Assembly (NCBI RefSeq): GCF_034479515.1
Contig: NZ_CP140152.1
Coordinates: 5,952,001-6,016,000, forward strand
Length of the DNA: 64,000 nucleotides
Origin: Duganella zoogloeoides
GTDB lineage: Bacteria > Pseudomonadota > Gammaproteobacteria > Burkholderiales > Burkholderiaceae_D
Direction: 5' to 3'
Under the pieces are notes generated by a model. That model saw only the letters and a list, made by a program, of their open reading frames with translations. It was not told where the DNA came from and searched no databases. Of the stretch, positions 44,208 through 53,564 are shown one piece after another. The translations under genes and the position numbers were made by a program. Every line of letters begins with the position of its first letter. Within the stretch, counting starts at the first letter, position 1.

Positions 44208-45382
44208 TGGGCGTAGCGTCACGCAGCAGGGCCTGGCGCATGGCGTTGCCAGCGCTGGCCTTGGGCGCCGCGCTGCTGGCGTTGGTGTGGCATACCAGCG
44301 CCAGCAATGCGCTGACCGGAGCACCGGCGGCCAGGCTGGGCAGCGAACCATCGTGCGCCGCCTACAGCGGCCTGCCCGCCGGCTGGGGCGCCGATCCTCA
44401 CGCGGGCATGGTGCAAGTAAAAGGCGGCAGCTTCATCTTCGGCAGTGAGCGCGGCTACCCGGACGAGCGTCCCGCGCAGCCCGGCGCCACCCGCGTTGCC
44501 GGCTTCTGGATCGACCGCACGGAAGTGACGCAAGCGCAGTTTGCCGCGTTCGTGGCAGCCACTGGCTATGTAACGGAAGCGGAACGGCAAGGCGCCGGCG
44601 TGGTGTTCCACGTGCCGACAGCGGAAGAACTGCAACAACGGCCGTACGCCTGGTGGACGCTGGAAAAAGGCGCGCAGTGGCGCACGGCGCAAGCTGCCGC
44701 GCCATCGCCATCGCCATCGCCATCGCCATCGCCATCGCCATCGCCATCGCCAGCATCAGCCCCGGTCAAAGTACCCGGCGGCCACCTGCCAGTGACCCTG
44801 GTCACGCAAGCCGACGCGCTGGCCTACGCGCACTGGCTGGGCCGCGATCTGCCTACCGAGGCGGAATGGGAATACGCCGGCAAAGCCGGCCGCAGCGACA
44901 ATCAACTCGACACCGCGCCGACGGACGCCGCAGGCAAGCCCGCCGCCAACTACTGGCAAGGCGCGTTTCCGCAACTCGATGTCGCCGCTGACGGCCATGC
45001 GGGCATTGCCCCCGTGGGCTGCTACGCGCCCAACGGCTTCGGCCTGTACGACATGATCGGCAACGTCTGGGAATGGACGCAAGACCCCTACACCGGCCCG
45101 CGCCAGCCGCACGCCAATGGCGATACCGCCATCGCAGCCGGCCGCATCGCCGGTGCCGGCAACGCGCCCAACGCAGCTGATATCGCCAATGCTGCCAACG
45201 CCACGATGGTGATCAAGGGCGGCTCATTCCTGTGCGCTCCCGACTATTGCGTACGCTACCGGGCCTCGGCGCGCGAGTCGCAGGAACGCGACCTGGCCGC
45301 AACGCACATCGGCTTTCGCACGGTGCGAAGGGACCTGACTGCCGCTCACCTGGATGTCGTGTCGGGAAAGATCAGCCGATAA
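44207..45382 (+). CDS. Formylglycine-generating enzyme (sulfatase activator)
   Basis: 391 residues from the ATG at 44207. An N-terminal membrane anchor (about 8-30) precedes an FGE-sulfatase domain: HAGMVQVKGGSFIFGSERGY, FWIDRTEVTQAQFAAFV, LPTEAEWEYAGKAGRSDNQL and MIGNVWEWTQD. The two active-site cysteines are kept with the correct spacing in CAPDYCVRYRASAR. It oxidises the sulfatase cysteine to formylglycine. The (PS)n linker in the middle is encoded by an in-frame hexanucleotide repeat. The 3' end overlaps the convergent Fic pseudogene by 37 bases. Confidence 0.92.
   Translation: MGVASRSRAWRMALPALALGAALLALVWHTSASNALTGAPAARLGSEPSCAAYSGLPAGWGADPHAGMVQVKGGSFIFGSERGYPDERPAQPGATRVAGFWIDRTEVTQAQFAAFVAATGYVTEAERQGAGVVFHVPTAEELQQRPYAWWTLEKGAQWRTAQAAAPSPSPSPSPSPSPSPSPASAPVKVPGGHLPVTLVTQADALAYAHWLGRDLPTEAEWEYAGKAGRSDNQLDTAPTDAAGKPAANYWQGAFPQLDVAADGHAGIAPVGCYAPNGFGLYDMIGNVWEWTQDPYTGPRQPHANGDTAIAAGRIAGAGNAPNAADIANAANATMVIKGGSFLCAPDYCVRYRASARESQERDLAATHIGFRTVRRDLTAAHLDVVSGKISR
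44701..44748. repeat. Hexanucleotide microsatellite (GCCATC)8
   Basis: Eight perfect copies of GCCATC within the FGE gene encode a Pro-Ser repeat. Gain or loss of units keeps the frame and changes linker length. Confidence 0.95.
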
Positions 45383-46634
45383 TTGCGCAAATCTTCCTGA
45401 AACGCATTACACCGCGCAAGTTGCATCTGGACGTCGTGGAGCGGCTGCTCGTAGTCGAAGCGCGATGTCCAGTCATGGGCACGCGTCATGCTGCGCACAT
45501 ACGGGCTGGCATCGCGGTCGTTCGATAGGCGCTTGAGGGGTAACAGATAGTCTTCGCGATACACGGTGGGTACCATGATCCGGCAAATGCCGGCCGCGCT
45601 GAGTATGCAATTCATCGCCAGCCGGGCCGTGCGTCCGTTGCCGTCCTTGAACGGGTGGACTTCCGACACGACGAACATCGTCATCAGTGCGCGTGCCACC
45701 GGGTCAGTCAATGCACGAATACGCTCGTAGCCTTCGACCAGGGTTCCTGGCACCTGTTCGGGCAAGACGAATAGTGTGTTGCCTGCCATGTTGCGCTGTT
45801 CTTTCCATTGACCCGGCAGTTGGTCGGGACGCGCCTGCATGACGAGGGCGTTGACGCTTTTGAGCCAGCCGAGAAAGTCTTGCGCAGTTGCCGCCGGCTG
45901 GTTGCGCCATGGCGCTGCGTTCGCGGCCTGGAAAGTGCCGAGAACGTCATGCGAATCCTGCGAGCGATTGGCAATGATCGCACCCTCGAACACGATCTGC
46001 TTGGCCTCGGCCACCTCGAACGTGGTGCCTTCGATAAAATTCGAAAAATATGCTTCGAAGAATGCGAAATTTTCCAGCGCCGTACCCTTGCTAGCAAGAT
46101 CGGCGGGGTGCGCAAACACCTCGGCAGCCAGCGCGCGCTGCAGCATATCGAACAGGTCGAGCCGGTCCGGATCGTAAGGCTTGCCCGGTTCACCGCACCG
46201 CGCGCGGTACCCATGTTTTCAAGAAAACCTCGTGCTTCGCCAGGAAGGTAGATTTGCCTGTGTAGCAGGTCGGCGTTGGGGTTTTCCAGCAAAGGTGGCT
46301 GGTCCGCGCCAGGGTATACCTCGACCACGAGGCCGGGCAGGTGCAGCGTGCGCCGCGTGCTGGCGCGGCGTACGTGAATAACCCCTGCTACGGGCCGGTG
46401 TTCGATTGCGGAGCGATATGCCAACACAGCTGCTGGCAGCAGGTGGCTGATGATCGCCGCCCAGTTGCGAACTACGATGGCCTCGAGCGGGCTGTCCAGA
46501 TTAGTTGTGTACACCCCGGCGTAGATGCGTCTGAGCGTACCCGCACCCACTTGACGGGCCAGGGTCCGCTGTAACGCCGCATTACCGTCGGTAAACAGGA
46601 CTTCTGCAGTGTCGGTGTCTGAAAACTGTGCCAT
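45346..46634 (-). pseudogene. AbiEi-Fic fusion protein gene, frameshifted
   Basis: From the ATG at 46634 the first frame encodes an AbiEi-antitoxin-like domain (LARQVGAGTLRRIYAGVYTT, AAVLAYRSAIEHRP, LHLPGLVVEVYPG). At about 46180-46225 sense passes to another frame that encodes a complete Fic domain with HPFKDGNGRTAR and NFIEGTTFEVAEA. A single-base indel separates them. Fic enzymes AMP-ylate or otherwise modify proteins; the (S/T)xxxE(G/N)-like inhibitory segment is seen as NFIEG. The Fic part alone could start at 46146. Whether it is a true pseudogene or a sequencing error cannot be told. Confidence 0.75.
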
Positions 46635-46730
46635 TGTTTCCCCCTGCCTCGTTCGAATGACTGAAAAGCAGAGGAATTATGGCACTTTATGACCGAAAAC
46701 TAGCGGTTTCTCTCCGGTCGCAGTCCATCT

Positions 46731-47741
46731 TCATGCGCCCGGCAATGGCGCCAGCGCCGACACCAGCCCCTGCTCGCGCAACGCCTGCCAGAACGCTGCC
46801 GGCACCGCCTGGCGCAGTGCGGCCTGGTCTTCCAGCAGGCGCTCGGGACGGCTGGCGCCCGGAATTACGCTGGCCACTGCCGGATGCGCCAGCGCGAACT
46901 GCAAGGCGGCGGCCTTGATGCTGATGCCGTGGCGGGTGGCCAGCGCGGTCAGGCGTGCCACTTTCTCGACGATGGCAGGCGGCGCCTTGGCGTATTCGAA
47001 ATGCGTGCCGCCGGCCAGGATGCCCGAGCTGTACGGACCGCCGACGACGATGTCCACGTGTTGCGCGGCGGCGGCCGGCATCAGGCGTTGCAGCGCGCGC
47101 TCGTGGTCGAGCAGCGTGTAGCGGCCGGCCAGCAGGAAGGCATCCGGCTTCGGTTCGTCGAGGTCGAGCGTCAACTCGAGCGGCTCGACCCGGTTTACGC
47201 CCAGGCCCCAGCCCTTGATCACGCCTTCGTCGCGCAGGCGGTCCAGCACGCGGAAGGCGCCGGTGCGGGCGATCTCGTATTGCGCCAGCCATTCGTCGCC
47301 AAAGAAATCCTGAGCCACGTCGTGCACCCAGACAATGTCGAGGCGGTCGGTCTTGAGGCGCTGCAGGCTTGCTTCGATCGAGCGCAGCGTGGCGTCGGCG
47401 CTATAGTCGTTGACGATCTTGTTTTTCAGGCCGAACTCGAACAGGCCGCCCTTCTCTCCCATGTCGCGCGCCAGCGGGTCTTCCAGTTCGTCGAGGATGA
47501 CCCGGCCGATCTTGGTGCTCAGGACGTATTCGTCGCGCGGCCGGCGGGCCAGCGCTTCGCCGAGGCGGATCTCGGCCAGGCCGGCGCCGTACAGCGGTGC
47601 GGTGTCAAAAAAGCGGATGCCCTGGTCCCAGGCCGCATCGACCGTGGCAATCGCCTCGTCCGGGGGAATGTCGCGGTACATATTGCCCAGCGGGGCGGTG
47701 CCGAAGCCGAGTTTGCCTTGCAGTTGTTCACGAATGCTCAT
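46731..47741 (-). CDS. Aldo/keto reductase (D-threo-aldose/L-fucose dehydrogenase-like)
   Basis: A 336-residue NAD(P)-dependent oxidoreductase. It has KLGFGTAPLGNMYRDIP at the start, RFFDTAPLYGAGLAEIRLGE with the catalytic Asp and Tyr, STKIGR with the Lys and DIVWVHDVAQD with the His in the fourth tetrad position. The layout matches the aldose 1-dehydrogenase branch that oxidises L-fucose or D-arabinose. The ATG at 47741 follows GGAGAACCCC. A LysR gene is divergent across 100 bases and probably regulates it. Confidence 0.9.
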   Translation of the reverse strand: MSIREQLQGKLGFGTAPLGNMYRDIPPDEAIATVDAAWDQGIRFFDTAPLYGAGLAEIRLGEALARRPRDEYVLSTKIGRVILDELEDPLARDMGEKGGLFEFGLKNKIVNDYSADATLRSIEASLQRLKTDRLDIVWVHDVAQDFFGDEWLAQYEIARTGAFRVLDRLRDEGVIKGWGLGVNRVEPLELTLDLDEPKPDAFLLAGRYTLLDHERALQRLMPAAAAQHVDIVVGGPYSSGILAGGTHFEYAKAPPAIVEKVARLTALATRHGISIKAAALQFALAHPAVASVIPGASRPERLLEDQAALRQAVPAAFWQALREQGLVSALAPLPGA

Positions 47742-47841
47742 GGGGTTCTCCTGGTGGATGAGTGAATAAGACCAGTGTAGATTGACTTTAACAGACCGTC
47801 CAAGACATAATTTACTCATCTTAAGTCCTGTTGGGTCTGAC

Positions 47842-48810
47842 ATGCTCGATATTCGCCAGTTGCAATACTTCGTCGCCGTGGCCGAGGAAGAACACGTGGG
47901 GCGTGCTGCCGAGCGCCTGCACATTTCGCAGTCGCCGCTGAGCCGGCAGATCGCCCAGCTCGAGGAAAAGCTGGGATTGACCCTGTTCGAGCGCAGTCTG
48001 CAGCGCATCCGCCTCACCCGCGACGGCCGTACCTTCCTGACCGAAACCCGCGCCTTCCTGGTCCATGCCACGCGCCTGGAAGCCATGGCGCGCCGCCTGG
48101 GCCGCGGTGACGAGGGCGGGCTGTGCATCGGCTACATCGACAACGCCATGCACGCAGGCGTGCTGCCCGACGGCCTGCGCACGCTGCGCGCCGAGCGCCC
48201 GCAAGTGCACGTGGCGCTCTACAACCTGCATTCGGCCGAGCAGGTCGAGGGCCTGCGCCAGCGCAGCCTCGATATTGCCCTGTTATGCGAACCGCCGGCG
48301 CCCGATGACGCCGATCTCGATTGTGCGCTGGTGCGCAGCGAGCCGATGCTGCTGGCGCTGCCCGACGCGCACCCGCTGGCCGCGTTGGCCATGCTGGCAC
48401 CGGCCGACCTGGCGGCGCAGGACTGGATCCTGGTGCGGCACAAGGAGACCGCGCTCCAGCACGACAACTTCATCGCCGAGTGCGCGCGGGCGGGCTTTAC
48501 CCCGCGCGTGCGCATGGAAGCGACCGAACCGATGACGGCGCTGGGCCTGGTCGGCGCGGGTCTGGGCATCGCCATGGTGCAGCAGGGTTTGCGGCACCAG
48601 GCGCCGCCGGGCGTGGTGCTGCGCGAACTGCCGTGGTTCAGCTACCGCACGCCGCTATGGGTGGCCTGGCACCGCATCAATTTGCGGCCGCTGGTGGCAG
48701 ACTTCCGCGCCATGCTGCTCGCTGGCGCCAGCGCTGCAGTCATGCAGGAGGCCCGCATGACGCCATCCATGACGTCATCCATGACGCCACCGACGACGCC
48801 ACAGCGATGA
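47842..48810 (+). CDS. LysR family transcriptional regulator
   Basis: 322 residues. The helix-turn-helix is in LQYFVAVAEEEHVGRAAERL and HISQSPLSRQIAQLEEKLG, followed by the effector domain. The ATG at 47842 is chosen because the upstream frame to 47782 overlaps the promoter region. The C-terminus has an odd repetitive tail (MTPSMTSSMTPPTTPQR) made by near-repeats of ATGACG. It is divergent from the aldo/keto reductase and very likely controls it. Confidence 0.9.
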   Translation: MLDIRQLQYFVAVAEEEHVGRAAERLHISQSPLSRQIAQLEEKLGLTLFERSLQRIRLTRDGRTFLTETRAFLVHATRLEAMARRLGRGDEGGLCIGYIDNAMHAGVLPDGLRTLRAERPQVHVALYNLHSAEQVEGLRQRSLDIALLCEPPAPDDADLDCALVRSEPMLLALPDAHPLAALAMLAPADLAAQDWILVRHKETALQHDNFIAECARAGFTPRVRMEATEPMTALGLVGAGLGIAMVQQGLRHQAPPGVVLRELPWFSYRTPLWVAWHRINLRPLVADFRAMLLAGASAAVMQEARMTPSMTSSMTPPTTPQR

Positions 48811-48824
48811 CGCGACAGGTGACG

Positions 48825-50024
48825 TCACCGCGCTGACGCCGCCAGCCCGATAATTGCCGCCGCCAGCGCATCGACATCCTGCGCGCGCGTAAAGAGGTGC
48901 GGCGTTACCCGCACCAGTGACACCTCGCCCAGCTGGCGCACCACGGTGAAGATGCGGTGCTGGTCCATCAGCCGCCGCGCCACGTCCGCCGCCGCCATGC
49001 CGTCGATGCCGAAGGCGCCCAGCGCGCAGTGGCGCGCCGGATCGGCGGGTGTGTACAGGCGCACGCCGGGCACGTGGCGCACCGCGTCCATCCAGCGCCG
49101 CGCCAGCCAGCGCAGGCGTGCTTCCTTGTTGGCCGTGCCGATCTGCGCGTGGAACGCCAGCGCATCCTCGATCGCCATGACCGGCGCCGGCGGTACCGCG
49201 CCCACGTGTCCCAGCTTGTCGATATCGCCGGCGGCATGGCTGGTGTCGGCGTAGAACGGCGCAATGTCGGCAATGCGTTCACGCGCGATGTACAGCAGCC
49301 CCGTGCCCAGCGGCGCGCCCACCCACTTGTGCAGGTTGGCGACGACGAACTGCGCGCCCAGTTGCGGTACCCGGTAGTCAAGCTGCGCCAACGAATGGGC
49401 GGCGTCGATGATGACGTCGATGCCGCGTGCGCGCGCCATGGCCGCCAGCGCCGCCACCGGCATGATCTGGCCCGTGCGGTGCACGATGTGGGTGAGCAGC
49501 ACCACCCGCGTGCGCGGCGTGATGGCGGATTCGTACGCGGCGACGATGGCGGCGTCGCTGACAGCATCGAGCGGTACGTCCACCGGCACCGGCACCACGC
49601 CGCGCCGTGCAGCCAGGGTGGCGACGATGTCGAGCGCGCTGTCGTAGTCGTGGTGGGCATAGACGATGGCGTCGCCGGGTGCGAACGGATAGCCCTGCAA
49701 CACGATGTTGAGCGACTCCACGGCGCTGCGCGTGATCAGCAGTTCGTCGGCATCGACGCCGGTGAATGCGGCCAGCGCCTGGCGCACCTGTGCCAGGCGG
49801 TCGGGCCAGCGCTGGCGCAGGAAATAGCTGCTTTCGGCATCGACTTCATCCTGGTAGCGGCGCAAGGCGGCGCGCACCGGGTTGGCGGGCATGCCGAAGT
49901 AGCCGTTTTCCAGGTTGATGAAGTCGGGTGATGGCGCGTACTGCGCGCGGACCGCGTCCCAGAACGCGGTGTCGTCGGCAGCGACGCTGGTGATCGTTGG
50001 TGGCACTGTGGACTCCCGTGGCAA
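48825..50024 (-). CDS. Class V aminotransferase-fold PLP enzyme (isopenicillin N epimerase-like)
   Basis: 399 residues, cytoplasmic (no signal peptide). PLP-binding features: ITRSAVESLNIVLQGYPF, HHDYDSALDIVATLAARRG, DVIIDAAHSLAQLDY with the Asp-Ala-x-His motif, and the Schiff-base lysine in NLHKWVGAPLG. The family includes cysteine desulfurases, epimerases and kynureninase-like enzymes; a desulfurase-type cysteine loop was not seen. A Tat-exported paralogue lies at 52164-53462. It is convergent with the LysR gene, only 14 bases apart. Confidence 0.85.
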   Translation of the reverse strand: MPRESTVPPTITSVAADDTAFWDAVRAQYAPSPDFINLENGYFGMPANPVRAALRRYQDEVDAESSYFLRQRWPDRLAQVRQALAAFTGVDADELLITRSAVESLNIVLQGYPFAPGDAIVYAHHDYDSALDIVATLAARRGVVPVPVDVPLDAVSDAAIVAAYESAITPRTRVVLLTHIVHRTGQIMPVAALAAMARARGIDVIIDAAHSLAQLDYRVPQLGAQFVVANLHKWVGAPLGTGLLYIARERIADIAPFYADTSHAAGDIDKLGHVGAVPPAPVMAIEDALAFHAQIGTANKEARLRWLARRWMDAVRHVPGVRLYTPADPARHCALGAFGIDGMAAADVARRLMDQHRIFTVVRQLGEVSLVRVTPHLFTRAQDVDALAAAIIGLAASAR

Positions 50025-50080
50025 GCCGCACCGGGCGGCGCGGCGTTGCCAGCGAGTGTACGCGAGGTGGCGCTAGCGCA

Positions 50081-50905
50081 TCAAACGGCGGCCTTGCTGC
50101 GCTGGCGGCGGCGGCTCATGGCGCCCACCAGGCCCAGGCCGGCGACCAGCATGGCATAGGTTTCCGGTTCGGGCACGGCGGTGATCACGCCATTGCGCAC
50201 CTGGAACAGGTACTGGCCGGTGACGCCATTGTTGGTGCCGGCGGCAAGCGAGTGGATGCCGCCATCGAGCAGCGCGCCGTTGACCAGCGAGCCGGCCAGC
50301 TGGTTGTAGGTGCCGGCCGCGCCGCTGCCGTTGGCAAAGCCCACCGAGGCCGAGATGCCGCCGAGGCCGTTAACGCCCAGGTCAGCTTCACCGGTTTCCC
50401 ATTGCACCTGGTCATAGTTGAAATAAATGTCGAAATTGCCGGCGCCGGTGGCGTTGCGGTCCACCAGGATCAGCTGGAAGGTATTGAGCTTGTCGTCGCG
50501 CGCCTGGTAATAGCCGACCTGGTTCCAGGTCACGCCGAAAGCGTTCTGGCCGGCGTAGGTGCCGTTGCCGTAAGTAACCGTGCCGCCGGCCGCCGCCCGG
50601 GTATCGACGTCGGAGAAAAATGGCGCAATGATCGGTGCGCCGAAATAATTGGCGGTCAGTCCGGTAGGGGTATAAGTGCCCTGCCCGCTACCGAAGGTGA
50701 CATAACCGTTATTGCTGACATACGTGGTATCGAAGGTATTGCCGAAATAATTGGCATTAAAACCGAGCGTCACCTCGGGGGTATAGCAATCGTCGCACAC
50801 CGCGACGGTACCCAGGTTATTAAAACCGCTGGTCACGGGGCCGGCAGCGGCGTAGTTGGAGAAGGCGAACAGCGACAGCAAGGCGCAAAGCGTGATTTTT
50901 TTCAT
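50081..50905 (-). CDS. PEP-CTERM protein with nidogen-like domain
   Basis: 274 residues. A Sec signal (MKKITLCALLSLFAFSNYAAA) precedes a nidogen-like domain (TTYVSNNGYVTFGSG, ANYFGAPIIAPFFSDVDTR, AFGVTWNQVGYY). The end is a PEP-CTERM sorting signal: VPEPETYAMLVAGLGLVGAM then RRRQR. Such proteins are processed by an exosortase and usually join the extracellular matrix. The exosortase gene is not in this window. The 222 bases upstream are AT-rich with no gene. Confidence 0.9.
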   Translation of the reverse strand: MKKITLCALLSLFAFSNYAAAGPVTSGFNNLGTVAVCDDCYTPEVTLGFNANYFGNTFDTTYVSNNGYVTFGSGQGTYTPTGLTANYFGAPIIAPFFSDVDTRAAAGGTVTYGNGTYAGQNAFGVTWNQVGYYQARDDKLNTFQLILVDRNATGAGNFDIYFNYDQVQWETGEADLGVNGLGGISASVGFANGSGAAGTYNQLAGSLVNGALLDGGIHSLAAGTNNGVTGQYLFQVRNGVITAVPEPETYAMLVAGLGLVGAMSRRRQRSKAAV

Positions 50906-51127
50906 GAAGATTCCGGTTGGTGAATTGAATGTAGCAGTTTCAGAAAACGGATATTTTTTAAATCCAATTTTTATTTGGAAATATAAAATGCACCGCCGAA
51001 ACTGAAGTTTCCCCTAGCTTTTGGTTTATACAAATACAATATTTTTATAACCAGAAAGATATCATATTGAAAACTTTATATATTCACACTTTGTAACCGG
51101 ACTCATCATTTATTCAAATTGATCACT

Positions 51128-52048
51128 TCAGTGATCTCTCTCCAGCCACGCGTCCAGCCCGGCGAGGTCCGCCGCCAGCCGCGTGCGCATGGTGGCCAGC
51201 AGTTGCTGGGCGAACGGTGTCAGCGGCCGCCCTGCCGGCATGGCCAGCTGGCAGCCGTAGGCGAGGGTTTCCGAAAAGCGCCGCAGCAGGATGTCGCGGC
51301 CCGCGTAGTCGAGCGCGGTGACCGGGTTGACGATGGCGATGCCCACGTTGTGGCGTACCAGCTCGCATAAGCTGATCGTATACGGTGTCTCGACAACGGT
51401 TTCGGGCACCACGCCGTGGGCGCGGAAGATGGCGTCGAGCCGCACGCTGGCGCCGTCCTCGGGATTGAGCGCCAAAAACGGGTAGCGCGCCAGGTCGCTC
51501 GGGCGTATCACCTTCCTGCGCGCCAGCGGGTGTTTCAACGGCAGCGCCACCACGCCGTTGTAGCGTGCGAACACCGAGTGTTCGAGACCATCGGCACTGA
51601 CCTCGTCGGCCATCAGGCCGATATCGGCCTCGCCCGCCAGCAGGCGCGCGCGCACGTCGCGCGACGACATGATCTGCAATGACACCGTCACCTTGCGCTC
51701 GCTAAGCTTCAATTCGCTCAGCACGCGCGGCAGGAAACCCACGCCCATGCCCGGCAGGCTGGCGATGCGGATGCGGTTGACGCCGAACTGGCGCAGGCTG
51801 CGCAGCCGGTGCTCGATGGCGTCGAGCCCGACGAAGCAGCGGTGCACTTCGGCCAGCAGCGCGTGCGCCTCCTGGGTGGGGACCAGCTTGCCGCGCACGC
51901 GCTCGAACAGCGCCAGGCCCGCATGGGTTTCCAGCTTGCGCAGCGACAGGCTCACGGCCGGCTGCGTCAGGTTGAGCAGGCGCGCCGCCTTGCTGGCGGA
52001 GCCGGCCGTCATCACGGCGCGGAAGATCTCGATTTCACGGAGCAGCAT
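51128..52048 (-). CDS. LysR family transcriptional regulator
   Basis: 306 residues. MLLREIEIFRAVMTAGSASK, then KAARLLNLTQPAVSLSLRKL is the helix-turn-helix, followed by a type 2 periplasmic-binding effector domain like those of NocR/OccR/LysR-sensu-stricto regulators of amino acid metabolism. The frame reaches 52285, but the start at 52048 is family-like. It is divergent from the Tat-exported PLP enzyme gene across 115 bases and probably controls it. Confidence 0.9.
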   Translation of the reverse strand: MLLREIEIFRAVMTAGSASKAARLLNLTQPAVSLSLRKLETHAGLALFERVRGKLVPTQEAHALLAEVHRCFVGLDAIEHRLRSLRQFGVNRIRIASLPGMGVGFLPRVLSELKLSERKVTVSLQIMSSRDVRARLLAGEADIGLMADEVSADGLEHSVFARYNGVVALPLKHPLARRKVIRPSDLARYPFLALNPEDGASVRLDAIFRAHGVVPETVVETPYTISLCELVRHNVGIAIVNPVTALDYAGRDILLRRFSETLAYGCQLAMPAGRPLTPFAQQLLATMRTRLAADLAGLDAWLERDH

Positions 52049-52163
52049 GGGAGTGATCAGGTCAGGGTATAAGCCCAGTTTATAGCTTGCGAAGTCGCGC
52101 CACAAGCACGGCGCTGGCGTTTGCCTACAATGTTCCGATCGCCAATCACCGTACAGGACCGCC

Positions 52164-53462
52164 ATGACCATCAGCCGCCGCACCTTTCTGCAGGGTTCCC
52201 TCGTTGCCGCCGGCGCTGCCGGTACCGTTGGCGCCACGCCAGCGCTGCAGGCGCAGGATCGGCCATTGACGGCGCCGGCCGGCACGGTCGCACAGGTCGT
52301 GCGCGACGAAGCCTACTGGCGCGACATCAAGTCGCACTACGATGTCAGCGGCGACTTCATCAACCTGGAAAATGCCTACTACGGCATCATGACGCGCGCG
52401 GTATCGGACGATTTCAAGCGCCATATCGACCGCCTCAACCGCGACAACTCGTACTTCCTGCGGCGCGAATTCGACCGCCAAGGCGTCGAGGCGATCCGCG
52501 CCACGCTGGCGCAGCACCTGGGCGTGCCGACCGACGAGGTGGCGCTCACGCGCGGCGCCACCGAATCGCTGCAAAACCTGATCAGCAACTACCAGTTGCT
52601 CAAGCCCGGCGACACCATCATGTACGGCAACCTCGACTACGATTCGATGCAGTACGCCATGCAGGACCTGGCCGCGCGGCGCGGCGCCACGCTGGCGGTG
52701 GTCACCACGCCCGAGCCGGCCACGCGCCAGGGCGTGCTGGACGTGTACGAGCAGGCGCTCAAGGCCCATCCGCGCACGCGCCTGTTGCTGCTCACTCACA
52801 TCAGCCACCGCACCGGCCTGGTGTATCCGATTGCCGAGCTGGTAAAAATGGCCAAGGCGCGCGGCGTCGATGTGATCGTGGATGTGGCGCAGTCGTGGGG
52901 CCAGCTCGACTATCAATTGCCGGACTTGCAGGCCGACTTCGTCGGCGGCAACCTGCACAAGTGGATCGGCGCGCCGCTGGGCCTGGGTTTCATCCACATC
53001 CGCAAGGAGCGGCTGAGCGCGATCGGCATCCACCTGGGCAATGCCGACCACCCGGCGACCGACATCCGTGCGCGCGTGCTGGCCGGCACCGTCAATGTCG
53101 CTGCGCTGATGACCATCCCCGCCGCGCTGCGCCAGCACGACGCGATGGGCACCCGCAACAAGGGCGCTCGCCTGCTGCACCTGCGCAACCACTGGGTGGC
53201 GCAACTGCGCGGCAACAGCAAGGTGCACATCCTGGCCCCCGACGACATGAGCGGCGCCGTCACGTCGATGCGCCTGGTCGGCAAGACCAGTTTTGACGAC
53301 AACGTAGCCCTGCAAAAAACCCTGGTCGACCAGTACGGCATTTTCACGGTCCCGCGCAAAGGCGCGGCAGGCGGCGCCTGCCTGCGCGTGACGCCGGCAC
53401 TGTTCACCACTACCGCAGAACTCGACAAATTCACCGCCGCCATCCGTCAAATCACCACCTGA
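52164..53462 (+). CDS. Tat-exported class V aminotransferase-fold PLP enzyme
   Basis: 432 residues. The N-terminus is a twin-arginine signal (SRRTFLQG followed by a hydrophobic Ala/Gly stretch and AQA-like site), so the folded, cofactor-loaded enzyme would be exported to the periplasm. The PLP fold matches the paralogue at 48825-50024: TRGATESLQNLISNYQLL, NLDYDSMQYAMQDLAARRG, DVIVDVAQSWGQLDY and the lysine in NLHKWIGAPLG. The usual His after Asp-x-Ala is Gln-Ser here (DVAQS). Substrate unknown; the divergent LysR suggests an amino-acid-like inducer. Confidence 0.87.
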   Translation: MTISRRTFLQGSLVAAGAAGTVGATPALQAQDRPLTAPAGTVAQVVRDEAYWRDIKSHYDVSGDFINLENAYYGIMTRAVSDDFKRHIDRLNRDNSYFLRREFDRQGVEAIRATLAQHLGVPTDEVALTRGATESLQNLISNYQLLKPGDTIMYGNLDYDSMQYAMQDLAARRGATLAVVTTPEPATRQGVLDVYEQALKAHPRTRLLLLTHISHRTGLVYPIAELVKMAKARGVDVIVDVAQSWGQLDYQLPDLQADFVGGNLHKWIGAPLGLGFIHIRKERLSAIGIHLGNADHPATDIRARVLAGTVNVAALMTIPAALRQHDAMGTRNKGARLLHLRNHWVAQLRGNSKVHILAPDDMSGAVTSMRLVGKTSFDDNVALQKTLVDQYGIFTVPRKGAAGGACLRVTPALFTTTAELDKFTAAIRQITT

Positions 53463-53564
53463 ATTGGGGTAAAAGTCGGCGGTGAAAAAAGCTTGAAATT
53501 ATCTATATAAACCGTTTATACGATATAAACTATTTATTTCGTATAAACGATATGGATAATTAAA

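Noticed and set aside
48740..48835. ATGACG-rich repeats as a regulatory array
   Set aside because: They are imperfect, mostly within the end of the LysR gene, and show no spacing or symmetry typical of operators.
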